The notes: generated by a model not told the origin, from the letters alone. A stretch of DNA of 64,000 bases from Saturnia japonica (GCA_033032175.1 CM065322.1:3658001-3722000), one strand, 5' to 3'. Shown: positions 51,189-63,680, counted from the first letter of the stretch. Numbers and translations: made by a program.

Positions 51189-54100
51189 GTAAGTATATTA
51201 ATTACAAAATATATTTATGAACTAACAATATAATACGCATATTTTTGTTCATTATTATCTATCATTAGTGGTAGTTTCGATACAATAACTTGTGACTTGC
51301 TTCCTTTCAAATACATTTGTATTATTTACTTCACTTATAATATTATCAAAGCCATCATAGCATCAGTCTGCCTCATCACCATTGTCTTAGTCATGTACCA
51401 CATGTGGTACATGTGGTACCCATATTTTCCTCTTAAACTCTCCTGTCATTCTCCTCAGTTATCATCTCAGAACTCATACCACACATCTCTTCACACAATC
51501 CATTTATACCATATTCGTTATTCCGCTACCCTGTATTGGTCCACTTTCAAACTGAATACCTGTACTGTTTCTGTTTGTCTGTACACGGTACCTAGTGCTC
51601 TGGTCTGTTATAATTGGAAACTTTTATTTTTAATGTATACACAAAAGTTTATAAATTTATTAAATACAGCATATATTTTATTAATTTGTGTACTTATTTC
51701 AGGTAACTCTTACTCTATTATTGAATTTTCCGAAATTGATCTCGCATTTTCACGTGATTATAAGAAGGTATGCCATGGAAGTAAGTCGCATCTGTCATTT
51801 ATATTCAAAATCAAAAAACAAAACATCTTTATTCAATTTAGGCCCTAAGAAGGCTCTCATGAACGTCAAAACACTACTGCCAGTTCGGAAAATATCCCAG
51901 ACATCGAGAAGAACCGGTAAGAAACTCGATGGGACTTATGTTTTTTTTTCCAACTATACAATAGTCTTAATTATAAAACATTAATAATAATTTAGTGGAT
52001 GCACAGAAAGGGAGTCACTTGCAGACTTCACTATCATTCACATAATGATCCACCCTATAATAAATAACCTTTTGACAGTAAAACCTGCTTGACATGGTAC
52101 TTGTTCTTGCTGTCCGGTAAATTAGTAATATGCTTCGGGATCTTATTATAATACCTGACACTAATACCTAAGAAACTTTTATTGGACCTATTTAGTCAAA
52201 AACATGGTAGGATTAATTTATCTGTATTTCTAGTATTAACATTGTGCTGATCTTTGACAAAATCTAACTGGACTATGTTTTTACTAATATACATTAAGTT
52301 ATCAAGGATGTATTGGGAGGGCAAAGTTAAGACATTATATTTCTGGAATTTATTCTTTAGTGATTCACGAGGTTTTTAGGTTGTAAATTGCATAATTTAA
52401 GTTTACGTTTCCATGATCGGTTCCATCAATTATTTAGTGGTGAAATATATTTTTTTCTTCTAAATTCGCACAATCCTAATGAGAAATGTACTTTAGATGT
52501 GTATAGGTAAATTAGTAGTCACGTAAAATTATTACAACGTACATTTTTTTTATGTACCAAAATCTTTTGTATAGCTTAGGAAGTAAGTTCGTGTAATTAT
52601 TGGTTGTTTCGAAATGATTGACAAATAAAAAAATCATTATTAAAAGTGCCGCCGTGAATTAGCCTGCGAATAGTCCATACTAATATTATCAATGCGAAAA
52701 TAACTCTGTCAGTGTCTGACGGCTTCGTTTTTTACGCTTATATCGCTAAAGTAATTTTGATGAATTTTGGTAAAGAAATAGATTGTACCTTGGGAAAGGA
52801 CATAGGCTACTTTTTGTAGCAATAATAAAACTTTAAAAAAGGAAATAGGGAATCAAAGTTTGTAAGAAGAAAATATGCCAACATTAATGCCCATGCGCAG
52901 TAATAATGAAATGACATCGGTTTCCACGTCAACCAGTTTTTTGATTTATTATGCGCATGTGCAGTAATGCTGCCCGAAACATCGGTTTCTACGTCAACTG
53001 GTTTGTTGATTTATAAACATTATTATACTTAGCTATGAAATGATAGTCCAGTATTCCTTTTAAGATTGGCTGAAGTGTTGTTACCCGACTGCAAAAAAGA
53101 ATGCTTTTCAAGTGTATGTCTGTCTATTTCTTTGGCATGCTCTTTAACCTGAACGGTCTGATGAATTTTAACATATGAGGTGTTGTTAGATTTGTCTTAA
53201 TTGTAGGAGTGATATAGGCTATATAATATTTTATTACGACGTCTGGAAATTAAATAAAAGCGTAAAAATAGGAACAAAGATTTCGTTATTTTAACTGTAT
53301 GGGTATCAACCAGCCAACAAGGTTTCAGTATGAATTTTGTTACACTAAGCTTCTTCTTGCATTTATGCCAGCAAAGTAGCATTGTTGTTCTAATTTATAC
53401 CGGCTCTATAAACTAAATAATACCTATTGTTTGAGCAGCTTGAAAATACACCATGGAATATTACTCCTTTGATATTTATGACTAACGCATATAATAAAAT
53501 ATAATACTATAATATAAATATAACTTGAGTGACATAAAGTATTGCAGGCGAGGACAAACAAAAATATATTTTGTAAAATATTAAATACATTTTCAATGAA
53601 AGATCTTCACGGAACATACATTAGTTATTGGTTTGTCCCCAACTGCAATACTTATCAACTTACTTTACTCAAGTTATATTTGTATTATATTTTATTATAT
53701 GTGTTATTCATAGGTATCAAACAAAAAATATTCCATGGTGCGTTTCATACTGCACAAACAATATTCTTTAGTTTATAGAGCTTGTTTTATTCTTTTTTGT
53801 GAAGGGTTTTTTGCAGTTGGGTTTTTTGTTTAATTTTTAATAATTTAGTATATTGAACTCTTTAACTACGCAGTACGGCATAATTACTATTTAATTTTAT
53901 GGTTGAAATGTGACGTGCGCTTGGGGTCGTTGATTTAGTATACTTATTCTATGCTATAAATAGTATTCCTATTAATAATATACTTTATTCGGCTTACACA
54001 ATATTTTTAAGTATATTTCAATTTATTGACAGTCGGGAATGGGAAGTATGAAGACACTTTTCGCTGTGGAAATAGTACATGTCCTGGTTTGCGTCGCAAT

Positions 54101-54636
54101 TCCAGCTATAATTGCAGAAATGGCTATCCATGAAGTAAAGAAAATAAAGACACTGCTTTCGAAGCAATTAATTCGATGTTCAGGTAACTTTATTCGAAGC
54201 TCATTTAACTAATTAATATCTTAATATTGATTAAATTTTTATCTTGAGCAATTAGTATATGCTATTATCAAGATAATATTTAAAACTCAATAGCTGAAAT
54301 AATTTAAGTGTTGCTCTTCGATTGATTTGTTAAATATCTGAAACACATACATTTAGTCGTCATTTCTTGGATATGTTTTTTTGTATTTACAATTAAGGAA
54401 TTCTGATAAATAACTTAACACACTGTCTGTTAACTCCTAAGTAATAGTTAATATTCGATGTAGATGAATCTCTGCGCTTCGAGTTAGAGATTGCCTTGGA
54501 ACAAGTCGTGCGTCGCCCATTCAGCTATTACATATGCCGTGCCATTCCCTTGGACATCTCCTTGCCTGTGGAATTCATCGGCATCGTTATTACATATGGG
54601 ATCGTGTATATACAAATTAGAGATTTTAAATACTAA
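50529..54636 (+). CDS. Gr-C: insect gustatory receptor (exon 2 not located)
   Basis: Seven-transmembrane chemoreceptor of the Gr family, paralogue of Gr-A. Exon 1 (50529-51188), exon 3 (54033-54183) and exon 4 (54464-54636) are open and have proper splice borders with the same phases as Gr-A. Without exon 2 the product is 327 residues; with a usual 25-26-codon exon 2 it would be about 353. The final motif is TYGIVYIQIRDFKY, with Ile in place of the Phe of TYxxxxxQF, as in Gr-B. The 2.8 kb between exons 1 and 3 holds a LINE 3' end and a Helitron fragment. Either exon 2 is too diverged for me to see or it is lost; function is therefore open. Confidence 0.8.
51810..52380 (-). pseudogene. LINE (CR1-like) RT C-terminus and 3' UTR remnant
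   Basis: Minus strand: RESLKNKFQKYNVLTLPSQY, ILDNLMYISKNIVQLDF, ISVRYYNKIPKHITNLPDS and LLSKGYYRVDHYVNDSEVCK, the end of a non-LTR reverse transcriptase, with one internal stop, followed by a 3' region ending in ttgattttgaat-type sequence near 51810. 5'-truncated. A second copy in the opposite orientation lies at 62860-63680. Confidence 0.75.
52674..53110 (+). repeat. Helitron family 1, truncated copy
   Basis: Starts TCCATACTAATATTATCAAT and shares the following blocks of the Helitrons at 6724 and 48155 in the same order, but is cut off before their 3' end. It contains a ~68 bp tandem duplication (52890-53027) with cgcgcagtaat/acatcggtttc cores. Confidence 0.6.
53111..54032. other. Gr-C intron sequence
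   Basis: Searched for a phase-0 exon of 75-78 nt. Short hydrophobic frames occur (e.g. 53668-53715) but none has both splice borders in the right phase. Confidence 0.4.
54033..54183 (+). CDS. Gr-C exon 3 (151 nt)
   Basis: Between a tttattgacag acceptor and CAG with GTAACT donor; phase 0 in, 1 out. Reads EIVHVLVCVAIPAIIAEMAI then VKKIKTLLSKQLIRCS. Confidence 0.88.
54464..54636 (+). CDS. Gr-C exon 4 (173 nt)
   Basis: After an attcgatgtag acceptor; the G from exon 3 completes the first codon. DESLRFELEIALEQVVRRPF leads to the last transmembrane segment and ITYGIVYIQIRDFKY, then TAA at 54634-54636. Confidence 0.9.
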
Positions 54637-55600
54637 GGCAATAATTTTAGTGATTTTAATTAGTAATTTTAGTAAAACTTTTAGAAATAGTAAAAAAAAA
54701 GATTATGATGAAAGGCTATATAGGGCGTTATACATAATGAATTAGCCCCAAAAAGATATCAGGATCATTATTAGAGGGTATCTTGGTACTAATAAGATTC
54801 GTTGATCCGGCAAGTTTCAAATTTTATCTGATTTGGTTTTTGAATAACTGGCTTAACCGATTTGTATGAAATTTGGTGACATTATAGAATCATATAAAGG
54901 CTATAATCTGAGAAAAAAAAACAACTCATAATATTCATTAAAACAGGCGATTTTTCTCAAATATTTTTTTGCTCCTTGATAACATTTTCGTACTCTTTTG
55001 AAAGCCATTTTTTTAATATTTTTAACCTCTTAACTCCACAAATTGATCGAAAAGGTACGCCATATTGAAATGGTTAAATGGTTCTCAATTTATAAATGCA
55101 AATATATTTATTAGTAATTACATTAAACATTTTACAGTTTGTTTATTTTACGGTTTGTTTTAAAACACAAGATCACTCACTATTTTTAACACATTTAATA
55201 TTATAATTACATATATTGTTTTATTGCATTTAAGTATTTATTAATTTGATGTGATATGATATAATTATTTACATCGCTATGAATAGGTAGTTAGTGATTT
55301 ATTGTGTTATCGAATACATAATATACTGTTATTATTAAACATTAAATTATATTTACTGTTTCCTTTTATTTGTGTTCTACCTAAAGCGATATTTCCCATT
55401 TCTCCACTACTCGAATATCTAGACTCTGTTATAATTATTACAAGTGTTGACAACAAATTTATTTTATACGATTTTAGATTATTCTAGCTCTCGCCCGCGA
55501 TTTCGTTCATGGTGTCGTTCGAAATGAAAAAACTCGAGCGCCATCTATTGTAAAGTGGTTACATTAAATCTTAAAGGTCGTGCACACAATAGTTAACCCA
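54637..55600. other. intergenic sequence downstream of Gr-C
   Basis: AT-rich, no gene supported. A ctagctctcgcccgcgattt block at 55490-55560 resembles a dispersed repeat terminus. Confidence 0.4.
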
Positions 55601-56347
55601 AGTTTAATTGTATTTGAAATACATAAGAAACAAACAATTAAATATTTATTATTATAAATAAAGATTAAAAAAGGTCATTCAAGTAAGAATTGTTTATAAT
55701 GATCTCATTTATTACAACAATTCCAAGTTGTGAAAAAGAAAATAAAGGAAGAATTTTTTATCGGTTCTTACTTAGAAATATTCTAAGTAATTATAAATCA
55801 GAGGAACCTACATTACACGGAAATATTCATTTCATTAAAATAAATTTTTAACAACCTTATACCTATATCTCTATATCTCTAGTGTTCTCGAAGAGTTATT
55901 CCAAGGTTTTAACCACAATACATTAAAATGTTATAAATAGTTGTAATTGTAGCTACATTACACGGGATTATACATTTCATTAAATCAATAAGATATCTCA
56001 AACTATATCAACACTATTTCTAAATTGTTTAAACTCCTGAACCGCTATTCATTTCTAGCTTTTATTCATATGTGCCGAATAGTTGTATAATTATAATATC
56101 AGCTGTACTCCACGAGTATACGGGAAAATTTATTTATTAACATTAATTCGTTATCTTGAACATTATTAACACTATAACTACAATATAACATAACAATAAT
56201 ATTAAAACGTCTGTGAAGATATTTCTAGCTTATAACCGCATTACTTTAAAATATTCTAAATAATGCATAGTTATAATATCAGCTGTACCTACCTACATTA
56301 CACGAGAATATTGATTTTATGAGACTAATTCGTTACATAGAACTTTA

Positions 56348-56860
56348 TCTATAAACAATTAATAAAATTGAAATGCCTGTTTGTAATGTCAAAATAACAT
56401 CTTTTTACTAAATGCATATGAAAGTATATACGATACCTATAACAATTTTTGTTTTGTCTTTCTGTCTATCTGTTTGTTCCGGGTAATCTCCGAAACGGTT
56501 GGACTGATTTTTACGGGACTTTCACTTATAGATAAATGAATTTATAGGGACTAACTTAGGCTACTTTTGTTTTAGAAAAAAAATTACGGTTCTTTACAAA
56601 TAAAAAAAACTGGTAATGGTGAATCAATTCGGACGCTTAAATGGCTTATGCTGAGTAAACCATAAGAGATATAGCAAATTAATGTTCTAAACTATTGTAG
56701 ATATCAAAAAGATCCACAAAAAAGTATGTGCGAGTATACATCTATCTTCTAAGGAACACCCACAATAAGCATTTATGTCTTTAAAATAGCCGGGAGCGGG
56801 GGAGGAAGATTCGCCCGGGCATTTTGTAGTCCACGTGAGCGAACCCGCGGGTACAGCTAG
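56348..56860 (+). mobile_element. Helitron family 2, copy 2
   Basis: 513 bp, A|TCTATAAACAATTAAT to cccgcgggtacagCTAG|T; same ends and internal ggttggactgatttttacgg as 17887-18331. A perfect ACCCGCGGGT palindrome precedes the end. Confidence 0.72.
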
Positions 56861-56914
56861 TCAAGACCATATCTAGATATTATATTGTTATTATTCGTGA
56901 AAAACTATTTCTAG

Positions 56915-57290
56915 TTTTTGATCAAACTATCGGTCGCCCAATGATCGAAATTCGATCAGCGACTTTTTAATCATAGACTATTTTCTGTTTGACATTTGCG
57001 GTTTGAAACTAAACAATGAATATTATATCATTTGCTGTCACTTTTCTATGAGTGACAATGTCAATATTTTGAGGGGTCTAAATTCAATGGAACTGCTCAG
57101 GTTAGGATTCGCAGTATTAATTAATTTTATTTCATATATTAGTAACAGATATTATAGATAAATTTTAGCTTTCTGTACTCCTTCTCCATATAAACTTTAA
57201 CCATGCCAAATATCACAGTCTTCCGTGCTCGCAATACACTTAAAAAGGGGTATAAAGTTTTTGCTTTACGTATTAATATAATGATGATTA
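56915..57290 (-). mobile_element. ~365 bp retroposon-like repeat, copy 3
   Basis: Inverted relative of 41865-42229 across its length, from the gatcagcgactttttaatca end to acgtattaatat. Confidence 0.65.
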
Positions 57291-58080
57291 CTTCAGCATG
57301 TTCTAATTATTGCATAGTTATAATAACTGTACCTACATTACACGGGATTAATCATTAAATGAATTTAAAAAAGTTACCTTAAACTTTATCAACACATGAA
57401 GAACTGTTATAGCTTTTAATCACATTACTAGAAAATGTTCTGAACAATGCATAGTTTTAATAGCAGCTGTAGGTACCTTCATAGTTCCATTTTAATTTTA
57501 TTTGCATTGGACCTTCAACAGATACACCAGGAAACTTTTTAAAAGTAATAGAAGTTGGTTTTCTTTTTTGTTAAAAATTCTCTTACAAATTTTTTTTTAA
57601 GGTGCTATATTTGCAACCCATTTACGTTGGACGTTGGTTAAAATTTGATCCGTTTAATACTTTGCTCAAAGTTGTGGAAAAATAATGTTTAAAATATGGA
57701 CTTAGTGGTTTTTTTTCAAAAAGTATTTAAAGTTAATATGTTACGGTAGCAGCTATACTTTTACCTACACTGTGGGAAATACGAACTCATGAAATTTTTT
57801 GATTACCTTGAATTTTATCAACTCTATATCCATGTTGTCAAAGGTTCTTATATATGGGTATTTGTACTATTGTATACTTATAATAGCAACTATTATTGTA
57901 CGGGATAACCCATTTAATTTAATTAATCTATGGCCTTCAAATTCATCATCGCTATGTCTATATTACTAATATTCCTGAAAAGTTATTCTTAGATTATTAT
58001 CAAATTACTTTAAAATATTCTAAACAATACATAATTATAATCCAGAAATAACTAACAATAGTAAATAGCACGAAATGTAA

Positions 58081-58904
58081 GCCAAAAACAAACGATATAA
58101 TTGCATAAAAATAATTATACAATCATACTAAAGATGAGAAGGCCAATTGGGAGACAAATATTAAGCGGAACATCTCGACATAATTATTATGGTTTATTTA
58201 AAATGCCTTAAATGCTTACAAAAATTAAGTTACACAGTGAGCTAGATTTCTTACCATAACCTGATAGGTTACAAATCGATAGATTTTACCAAATAAACTA
58301 CAACACACTACACTTCACCGCAGTCTGTAAATTGCACTACAAAATATTCCACGTATCGGCATATAACTATTGTGACACATATGAGAGTAGTTAAAACACA
58401 TATTGGTTACGCACTTTAAAGAATTTAGCAATTTATTCTTGTTTTGTATCTTTTAAAACGCTATTTAATTCTGATTGGTTCAGCTGTGACATCAATAATT
58501 TGCCTCTTTATAAGGAAGGTCAGGTCAGGTTTAGTCCCAGTAATATTCGTTTAAATCCCCGTGTTTAAAACTAAAACTGTTGCCCAACCACACGCTGTCT
58601 GATGGATAATGTATACTGACCTCGTATTTAACCTTCTTAAGCTACGACTAGTTTTTCACCATAATATATATTCAGTTGCATAGAATTTTCATACCACCTC
58701 ATATCTTGTTACTCGTTAAAATTAAAGAAATAATGGATGATTATTATTTGTATTTTGTAACCTAGATCTCGAAACTAGGCCTCGATGTAAAAAAAATTGT
58801 GTTTATAAGGGAATATTTCCATAAACCTAAATAGATATCAAGTTCTATTAAGTTCTAGCTTTTAGGACTTTAAATGAAATACAAAACATTGCACGAAGTT
58901 TTTA
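58081..58904. other. intergenic sequence
   Basis: No gene or clear element; a short GC-richer patch at 58500-58620 (aaggaaggtcaggtcaggt) may be an old repeat. Confidence 0.4.
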
Positions 58905-61070
58905 TTTATTTATTTCATAGCAACACTCTAAAACAAAACATCCTAAAATTCAGAATCGAAGACGTGATTCATGCATTGGAGTAATAACTCACGTTGACTT
59001 TATTTCATAATAATAATATGATAGTCTAATTAACACAATTCGAAAATCCAGAAACACATTTTTCTTTATTATATTAGGTTGGGAAAAACCTTTTCCCACA
59101 AACTATTTTATTCAAAAATTGTAATTTCAATAGTATAACAGTAGATAATAGCATGCAAAACAAATATTGTTTAAAACTTCTTAATAATATGAATATAATA
59201 GCATACGTATATATTTCTTTTTTCATAATAAAAATATGATAGTCTAACTAACACAATTCGAAAATTCAGAAACACGTTTTCCTATATTATAGATTCAATA
59301 ATTGTGATTTCAATAATATAATAATAGATAATAGCACGCAATGCAAATAATACAGTTTAAAACTTCTTAATAATATGAATATAATAACATACGTGGTTTT
59401 TTTTTCATAATAAAAATCTGATAATCTAAGTAACACAATTCGAAAATCCAGAAACTCATTTTCCTATATTATAGATTCAACAATTGTGATTTCAATAACA
59501 TAACAGTAAATAATAGCACGCAATGAAAATACAGTTTAAACCTTCTTATTAATATAAATATAATAACATACATAGTTGTTTTTTCATAATAAAAATGTGA
59601 TAGTCTAAGTAACACAATGCGAAAATCCATAAACTCACTTTCCTATATTATAGATTCAACAATTGTGATTTTCATAATATTACAGTAGTTAATAGCACGC
59701 AATATAAATACAATTTCAAACTTCTTAGTAATATAAATATAATAACATACATAGTTTTTTTTTTTCATAATAAAAATATGATAGTCTAAGTAACACAATG
59801 CGAAAATCCATAAACTCACTTTCCTATATTATAGATTCAACAATTGTGATTTTCATAATATTACAGTAGTTAATAGCACGCAATATAAATACAATTTCAA
59901 ACTTCTTATTAATATAAATATAATAACATACATAGTTTTTTTTTTTCATAATAAAAATATGATAGTCTAAGTAACACAATGCGAAAATCCATAAACACAC
60001 TTTCCTATATTATAGATTCAACAATTGTGATTTTCTTAATATTACAGTAGTGAATAGCACGCAATATAAATACAATTTAAAACTTCGTATTAATATAAAT
60101 ATAATAACATACATAGTTTTTTTTTTTCAAAATAAAAATATGATAGTCTAAGTAACACAATGCGAAAATCCATAAACTCACTTTCCTATATTATAGATTC
60201 AACAATTGTGATTTTCATAATATTACAGTAGTTAATAGCACGCAATGAAAATACAGTTTAAACCTTCTTATTAATATAAATATAATAACATACATAGTTG
60301 TTTTTCATAATAAAAATGTGATAGTCTAAGTAACACAATGCGAAAATCCATAAACTCACTTTCCTATATTATAGATTCAACAATTGTGATTTTCATAATA
60401 TTACAGTAGTTAATAGCACGCAATATAAATACAATTTCAAACTTCTTATTAATATAAATATAATAACATACATAGTTTTTTTTTTTCATAATAAAAATAT
60501 GATAGTCTAAGTAACACAATGCGAAAATCCATAAACTCACTTTCCTATATTATAGATTCAACAATTGTGATTTTCATAATATTACAGTAGTTAATAGCAC
60601 GCAATATAAATACAATTTCAAACTTCTTATTAATATAAATATAATAACATACATAGTTTTTTTTTCATAATAAAAATATGATAGTCTAAGTAACACAATG
60701 CGAAAATCCATAAACACACTTTCCTATATTATAGATTCAACAATTGTGATTTTCTTAATATTACAGTAGTTAATAGCACGCAATACAAATACAATTTAAA
60801 ACTTCTTATTAATATAAATATAATAATATACATTTTTTTTTATAATAAAAATATGATAGTCTAAGTAACACAATGCGAAAATCCAGAAACACACTTTCCT
60901 ATATTATAGATTCAACAATTTTGATTTTCATAATATTACAGTAGTGAATAGCACGCAATACAAATACATTTAAAAACTTCTTAATAATAAGGATATAATA
61001 ACATAATGGTTTTTCATTATAAAAACCTCATAGTCTGAGTAACACAATTCGAGAATCTAGAAACACTAGC
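58905..61070 (+). repeat. satellite-like tandem array, ~180 bp unit, 12 units
   Basis: The marker gatagtctaa (or close variant) occurs at 59023, 59241, 59423, 59602, 59783, 59964, 60145, 60323, 60504, 60683, 60858 and 61032: spacings 218, 182, 179, 181, 181, 181, 178, 181, 179, 175, 174. Each unit has a T-run, cataataaaaatatgatagt, cctatattatagattcaaca and tagcacgcaatataaatac. Edge units are the most diverged. Units 4-7 and 8-11 pair by shared variants. Confidence 0.92.
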
Positions 61071-61353
61071 TGTTTTAGTGAGAGTGCGTTTAATGGCAAT
61101 ATAATAAAAGCAGTGAATACTACGAAATTAAATTACAATTTTAAAGTGTTTAATTGTAAAAGTATTATTACGTATGTAATGCTAAAGCTGAGAAGTCCAA
61201 TTGGCAAGGATATATCAAAAGGAATAGCCCGACATATAGTATATTTGATAGGTCGGCCCTTTATATACTGCAGCATTATTCTCAACTCAAAACGAAGTGA
61301 TTCATCTGCAACGATAGATTAAATGAATATAACACACATATTTATATATATAA

Positions 61354-61875
61354 CTAGCTGTACCCGTGTCTTTGCTCATGTGGACTTCAGAATGCCATCA
61401 ATCGGGTACACGCGCGAAGTTTGCTTCACAACTCCTGGTTATTTAAGAGACAAAAATGCTTATTGTGGATGTTCCTTAGAAGATAGACATATAACCTTGC
61501 TGACTTGTTCGCAGTTCTTTTTAATTTCTATAATTATGTAGTACATTAATTTGATATATCTCTTATGGTTTACACAGCATAAGCCATTTAAGCGCCCGAA
61601 TTGATTCACCATGAACAGTATTTTTTATTTTGCGGAACCCATTTTTTTTTCTAAACTTAAAGTAGCCTAAGTTACTTCTTATAACATCAGCTATCTACCA
61701 GTAAATGTTCCGTCAAAATCGGACCAACCGTTTCGGAGATTACCCTGAACAAACAGACAAACGGACAAAAAAAATGGAGTTTTTGTTATAGGTATCGTAA
61801 ATAGTTTCATGTGCATGTATTAAAAAGCTGTTATTGTGACATTATAAACAGAAAATTTAATTGTACTTATAGAGA
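61354..61875 (-). mobile_element. Helitron family 2, copy 3
   Basis: Opposite orientation to the other copies: minus strand begins TCTCTATAAGTACAATTAAA and ends gggtacagCTAG|T at 61354. About 522 bp, non-coding; abuts the satellite array by 280 bp. Confidence 0.7.
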
Positions 61876-62076
61876 TATATAATGCCTTTCCCAAAGACGA
61901 ATTCAGGTTCGACTGCATGTCGTAGTTTTGGCCAGAAATGCTTTTTCTTTTCTTATTTTTTTTTTTTAGTATTTCTTATGCTAACATAAACAGGAATCTG
62001 ATGTAAATTTCTCATTAACCCACGAAGCGTCAATTCCTTTTTTCATAAATACATATCAATTTAATACAATCATTAC

Positions 62077-62226
62077 CTGAACATTGAAGCAACTGCTTAA
62101 CAATAATTTCTATGATCCTGTTTACTTCAAGTGCTGACATTTCAGCTAAAATAGCTGGACTACATGTAGACATGATCTTCTGAATAAGATCCAGAATATT
62201 TACTGATATATCATGGATATCACACC
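62077..62226 (-). pseudogene. Gr-D: isolated gustatory receptor exon 3
   Basis: Minus strand between an attacag acceptor and CAG with GTAATG donor. Reads VNILDLIQKIMSTCSPAILA then EMSALEVNRIIEIIVKQLLQ and CS, the counterpart of Gr-C exon 3 (PAIIAEM, QLIRCS). It ends in phase 1 as expected, but at 150 nt it is one base short of the 151 in Gr-C, so the reading from the acceptor meets a stop; a one-base deletion near its start is the simplest reason. No matching last exon was found to the left (the satellite array and a Helitron lie there) and exons 1-2 were not found to the right. Confidence 0.72.
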
Positions 62227-62278
62227 CTGTAATATAATTAAATAAGTTTAGCTTCAAGCGTAAACACGTGAAACAATG

Positions 62279-62530
62279 ATGGCTCAGTTATATCGTATAC
62301 AAGACATCGAGTCAATCGACATGAGTTCGAATTCTTCTAATGAGCCTTAGTGTTCGGTGAAGGAAATCATTGTGATGTAACTAAATGAAGGTAAGGCATT
62401 TTCTAATGCCACCCAGGCTAGCTGCTACGCTCAAGTTGAAAATCTGGTCCGCCTATAGGTATTATCCAGCAGCTGCACTTGGGAACCAATCAAGATGGGA
62501 CTAAATCAGGTTGTGGAAGTCATCTTGGAA
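62279..62530 (+). mobile_element. tRNA-derived SINE, degenerate
   Basis: Pol III promoter boxes: A box TGGCTCAGTTA (62280-62290) and B box GAGTTCGAATTC (62323-62334), with tRNA-like spacing. The body gttcggtgaaggaaatcatt and agctgcacttgggaaccaat resembles the common lepidopteran SINE body. Tail and target duplication not clear. Confidence 0.62.
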
Positions 62531-62859
62531 ATTATTGACCAATTTCTGTACTTCCGTCGATTAGTACGATTTTTTGGATTTGGATTTTGAATGGTCAGCA
62601 GTATGGTTTTACGAAATCATAATCACTGATGCCGATTCAGCGCTGCCAAGGCATATACTTAAGGGCTGAGAGAAGTTGCGGTATGCAATCGGTGTATTCT
62701 GTGAACTTACCTATATTTAAAGTGAAAAGAATAGATTCACAGTTAAGATTCAATTAAATAATACCTTTGTTAAAATTTCTAAATAATTTACTGCTAAATG
62801 TAAAGAAATCTAAATATATTATAAGATTTGCCTTGCTCAATGTTTGGCGTGTTGATAGT

Positions 62860-63680
62860 TGTATCAAAGTTAGTAGGTTTTGTTAATGATATTGTCTTCT
62901 TGGATATTATGCTTGATTTAAAATTACAATGGGGTTCGCACATTAAGACTTCGGCGGGAAGATTAAACTCCATTGCATTCGCAGTACATACCTAAGATTC
63001 GCCAGTTAACATGCTACTCTTAGGTTAGTCTACTTCGCTTATTTTCATAGCTTAATGTATTACGGTGTTTTGCTGTAGAGTTCAGCAGCTGACCATGCTA
63101 CCATATTTATATTACAAAAGTTGGAAATTCAAGCAATCTACAACTTGAGACCACTCGAATCACTATAGAACAAATTCCAGGAATTTAACATCTTAACTTT
63201 ATCCTCCCAATACATTCTTGATAAATTAATGTACATTCGTTAACACTTTGAAAGACATGATTTTATCAAAAACTAGCACAATATTATTACTAGAAATAAA
63301 CATAAATAATTCGTACCGTGTTTTAGACTTAGTAAGACTAATAAAAGTTTTTACTTAATAGCTTTAGATTCTATAAAAGATCCCGAAGCTAATACTGATT
63401 TGCCAGACAATGAGTTCAAGTTCCATGTCAAGCCGGCTTTACTGTCAAAGGATTATTTATTATGGGGTGTATCATTATGTGAATGATAGAGATGTCTGGA
63501 AGTGACTCCCTCTCTGTGCATCCACTAAATTATTAATGTGATTATTAACTGTATTAATATAAGCCTGATCAAGTTTCTTGCCGGCTCTTCTCGAAGCTGT
63601 GATTGGGTTTTGACGTTCATAAGTGCCTTCTAGAGGCCTATATTGAATAAAGTTTTTTATTATTTTGATTTTGAATCAGG
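62860..63680 (+). pseudogene. LINE (CR1-like) RT C-terminal remnant
   Basis: Plus-strand pieces LDIMLDLKLQWGSHIKTSA, FHSLMYYGVLLWSSAADHAT, QKLEIQAIYNLRPLESL and FNILTLSSQYILDKLMYIR match the post-RT region of non-LTR elements and parallel the minus-strand remnant at 51810-52380; they are spread over frames with stops. The 3' part (63480-63680) holds the shared 3' UTR, ending ttattattttgattttgaat. Confidence 0.72.

Larger units (their letters stand above)
55600..58080 (+). repeat. degenerate tandem array, ~170 bp units, interrupted
   Basis: Recurring blocks (gcatagttataatatcagct, gtacctacattacacgggat, tttctagcttttaaccacat, tactttaaaatattctaaac) appear near 55800, 55950, 56090, 56270, 57310, 57450, 57760, 57880 and 58010. 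Units are diverged and of unequal length. A Helitron (56348-56860) and the ~365 bp repeat (56915-57290) were inserted into the array. Confidence 0.6.

Noticed and set aside
51297..51848. 183-codon ORF as Gr-C exon 2
   Set aside because: It has hydrophobic stretches (FINLLNTAYILLICVLIS), but its donor is in phase 1 and no acceptor fits phase 0; it also runs into the LINE remnant.
58905..61070. CRISPR array
   Set aside because: Units repeat over their full length without unique spacers, and the context is eukaryotic.
62279..62350. functional tRNA gene
   Set aside because: A and B boxes are present, but no acceptor stem closes and the SINE body follows directly.
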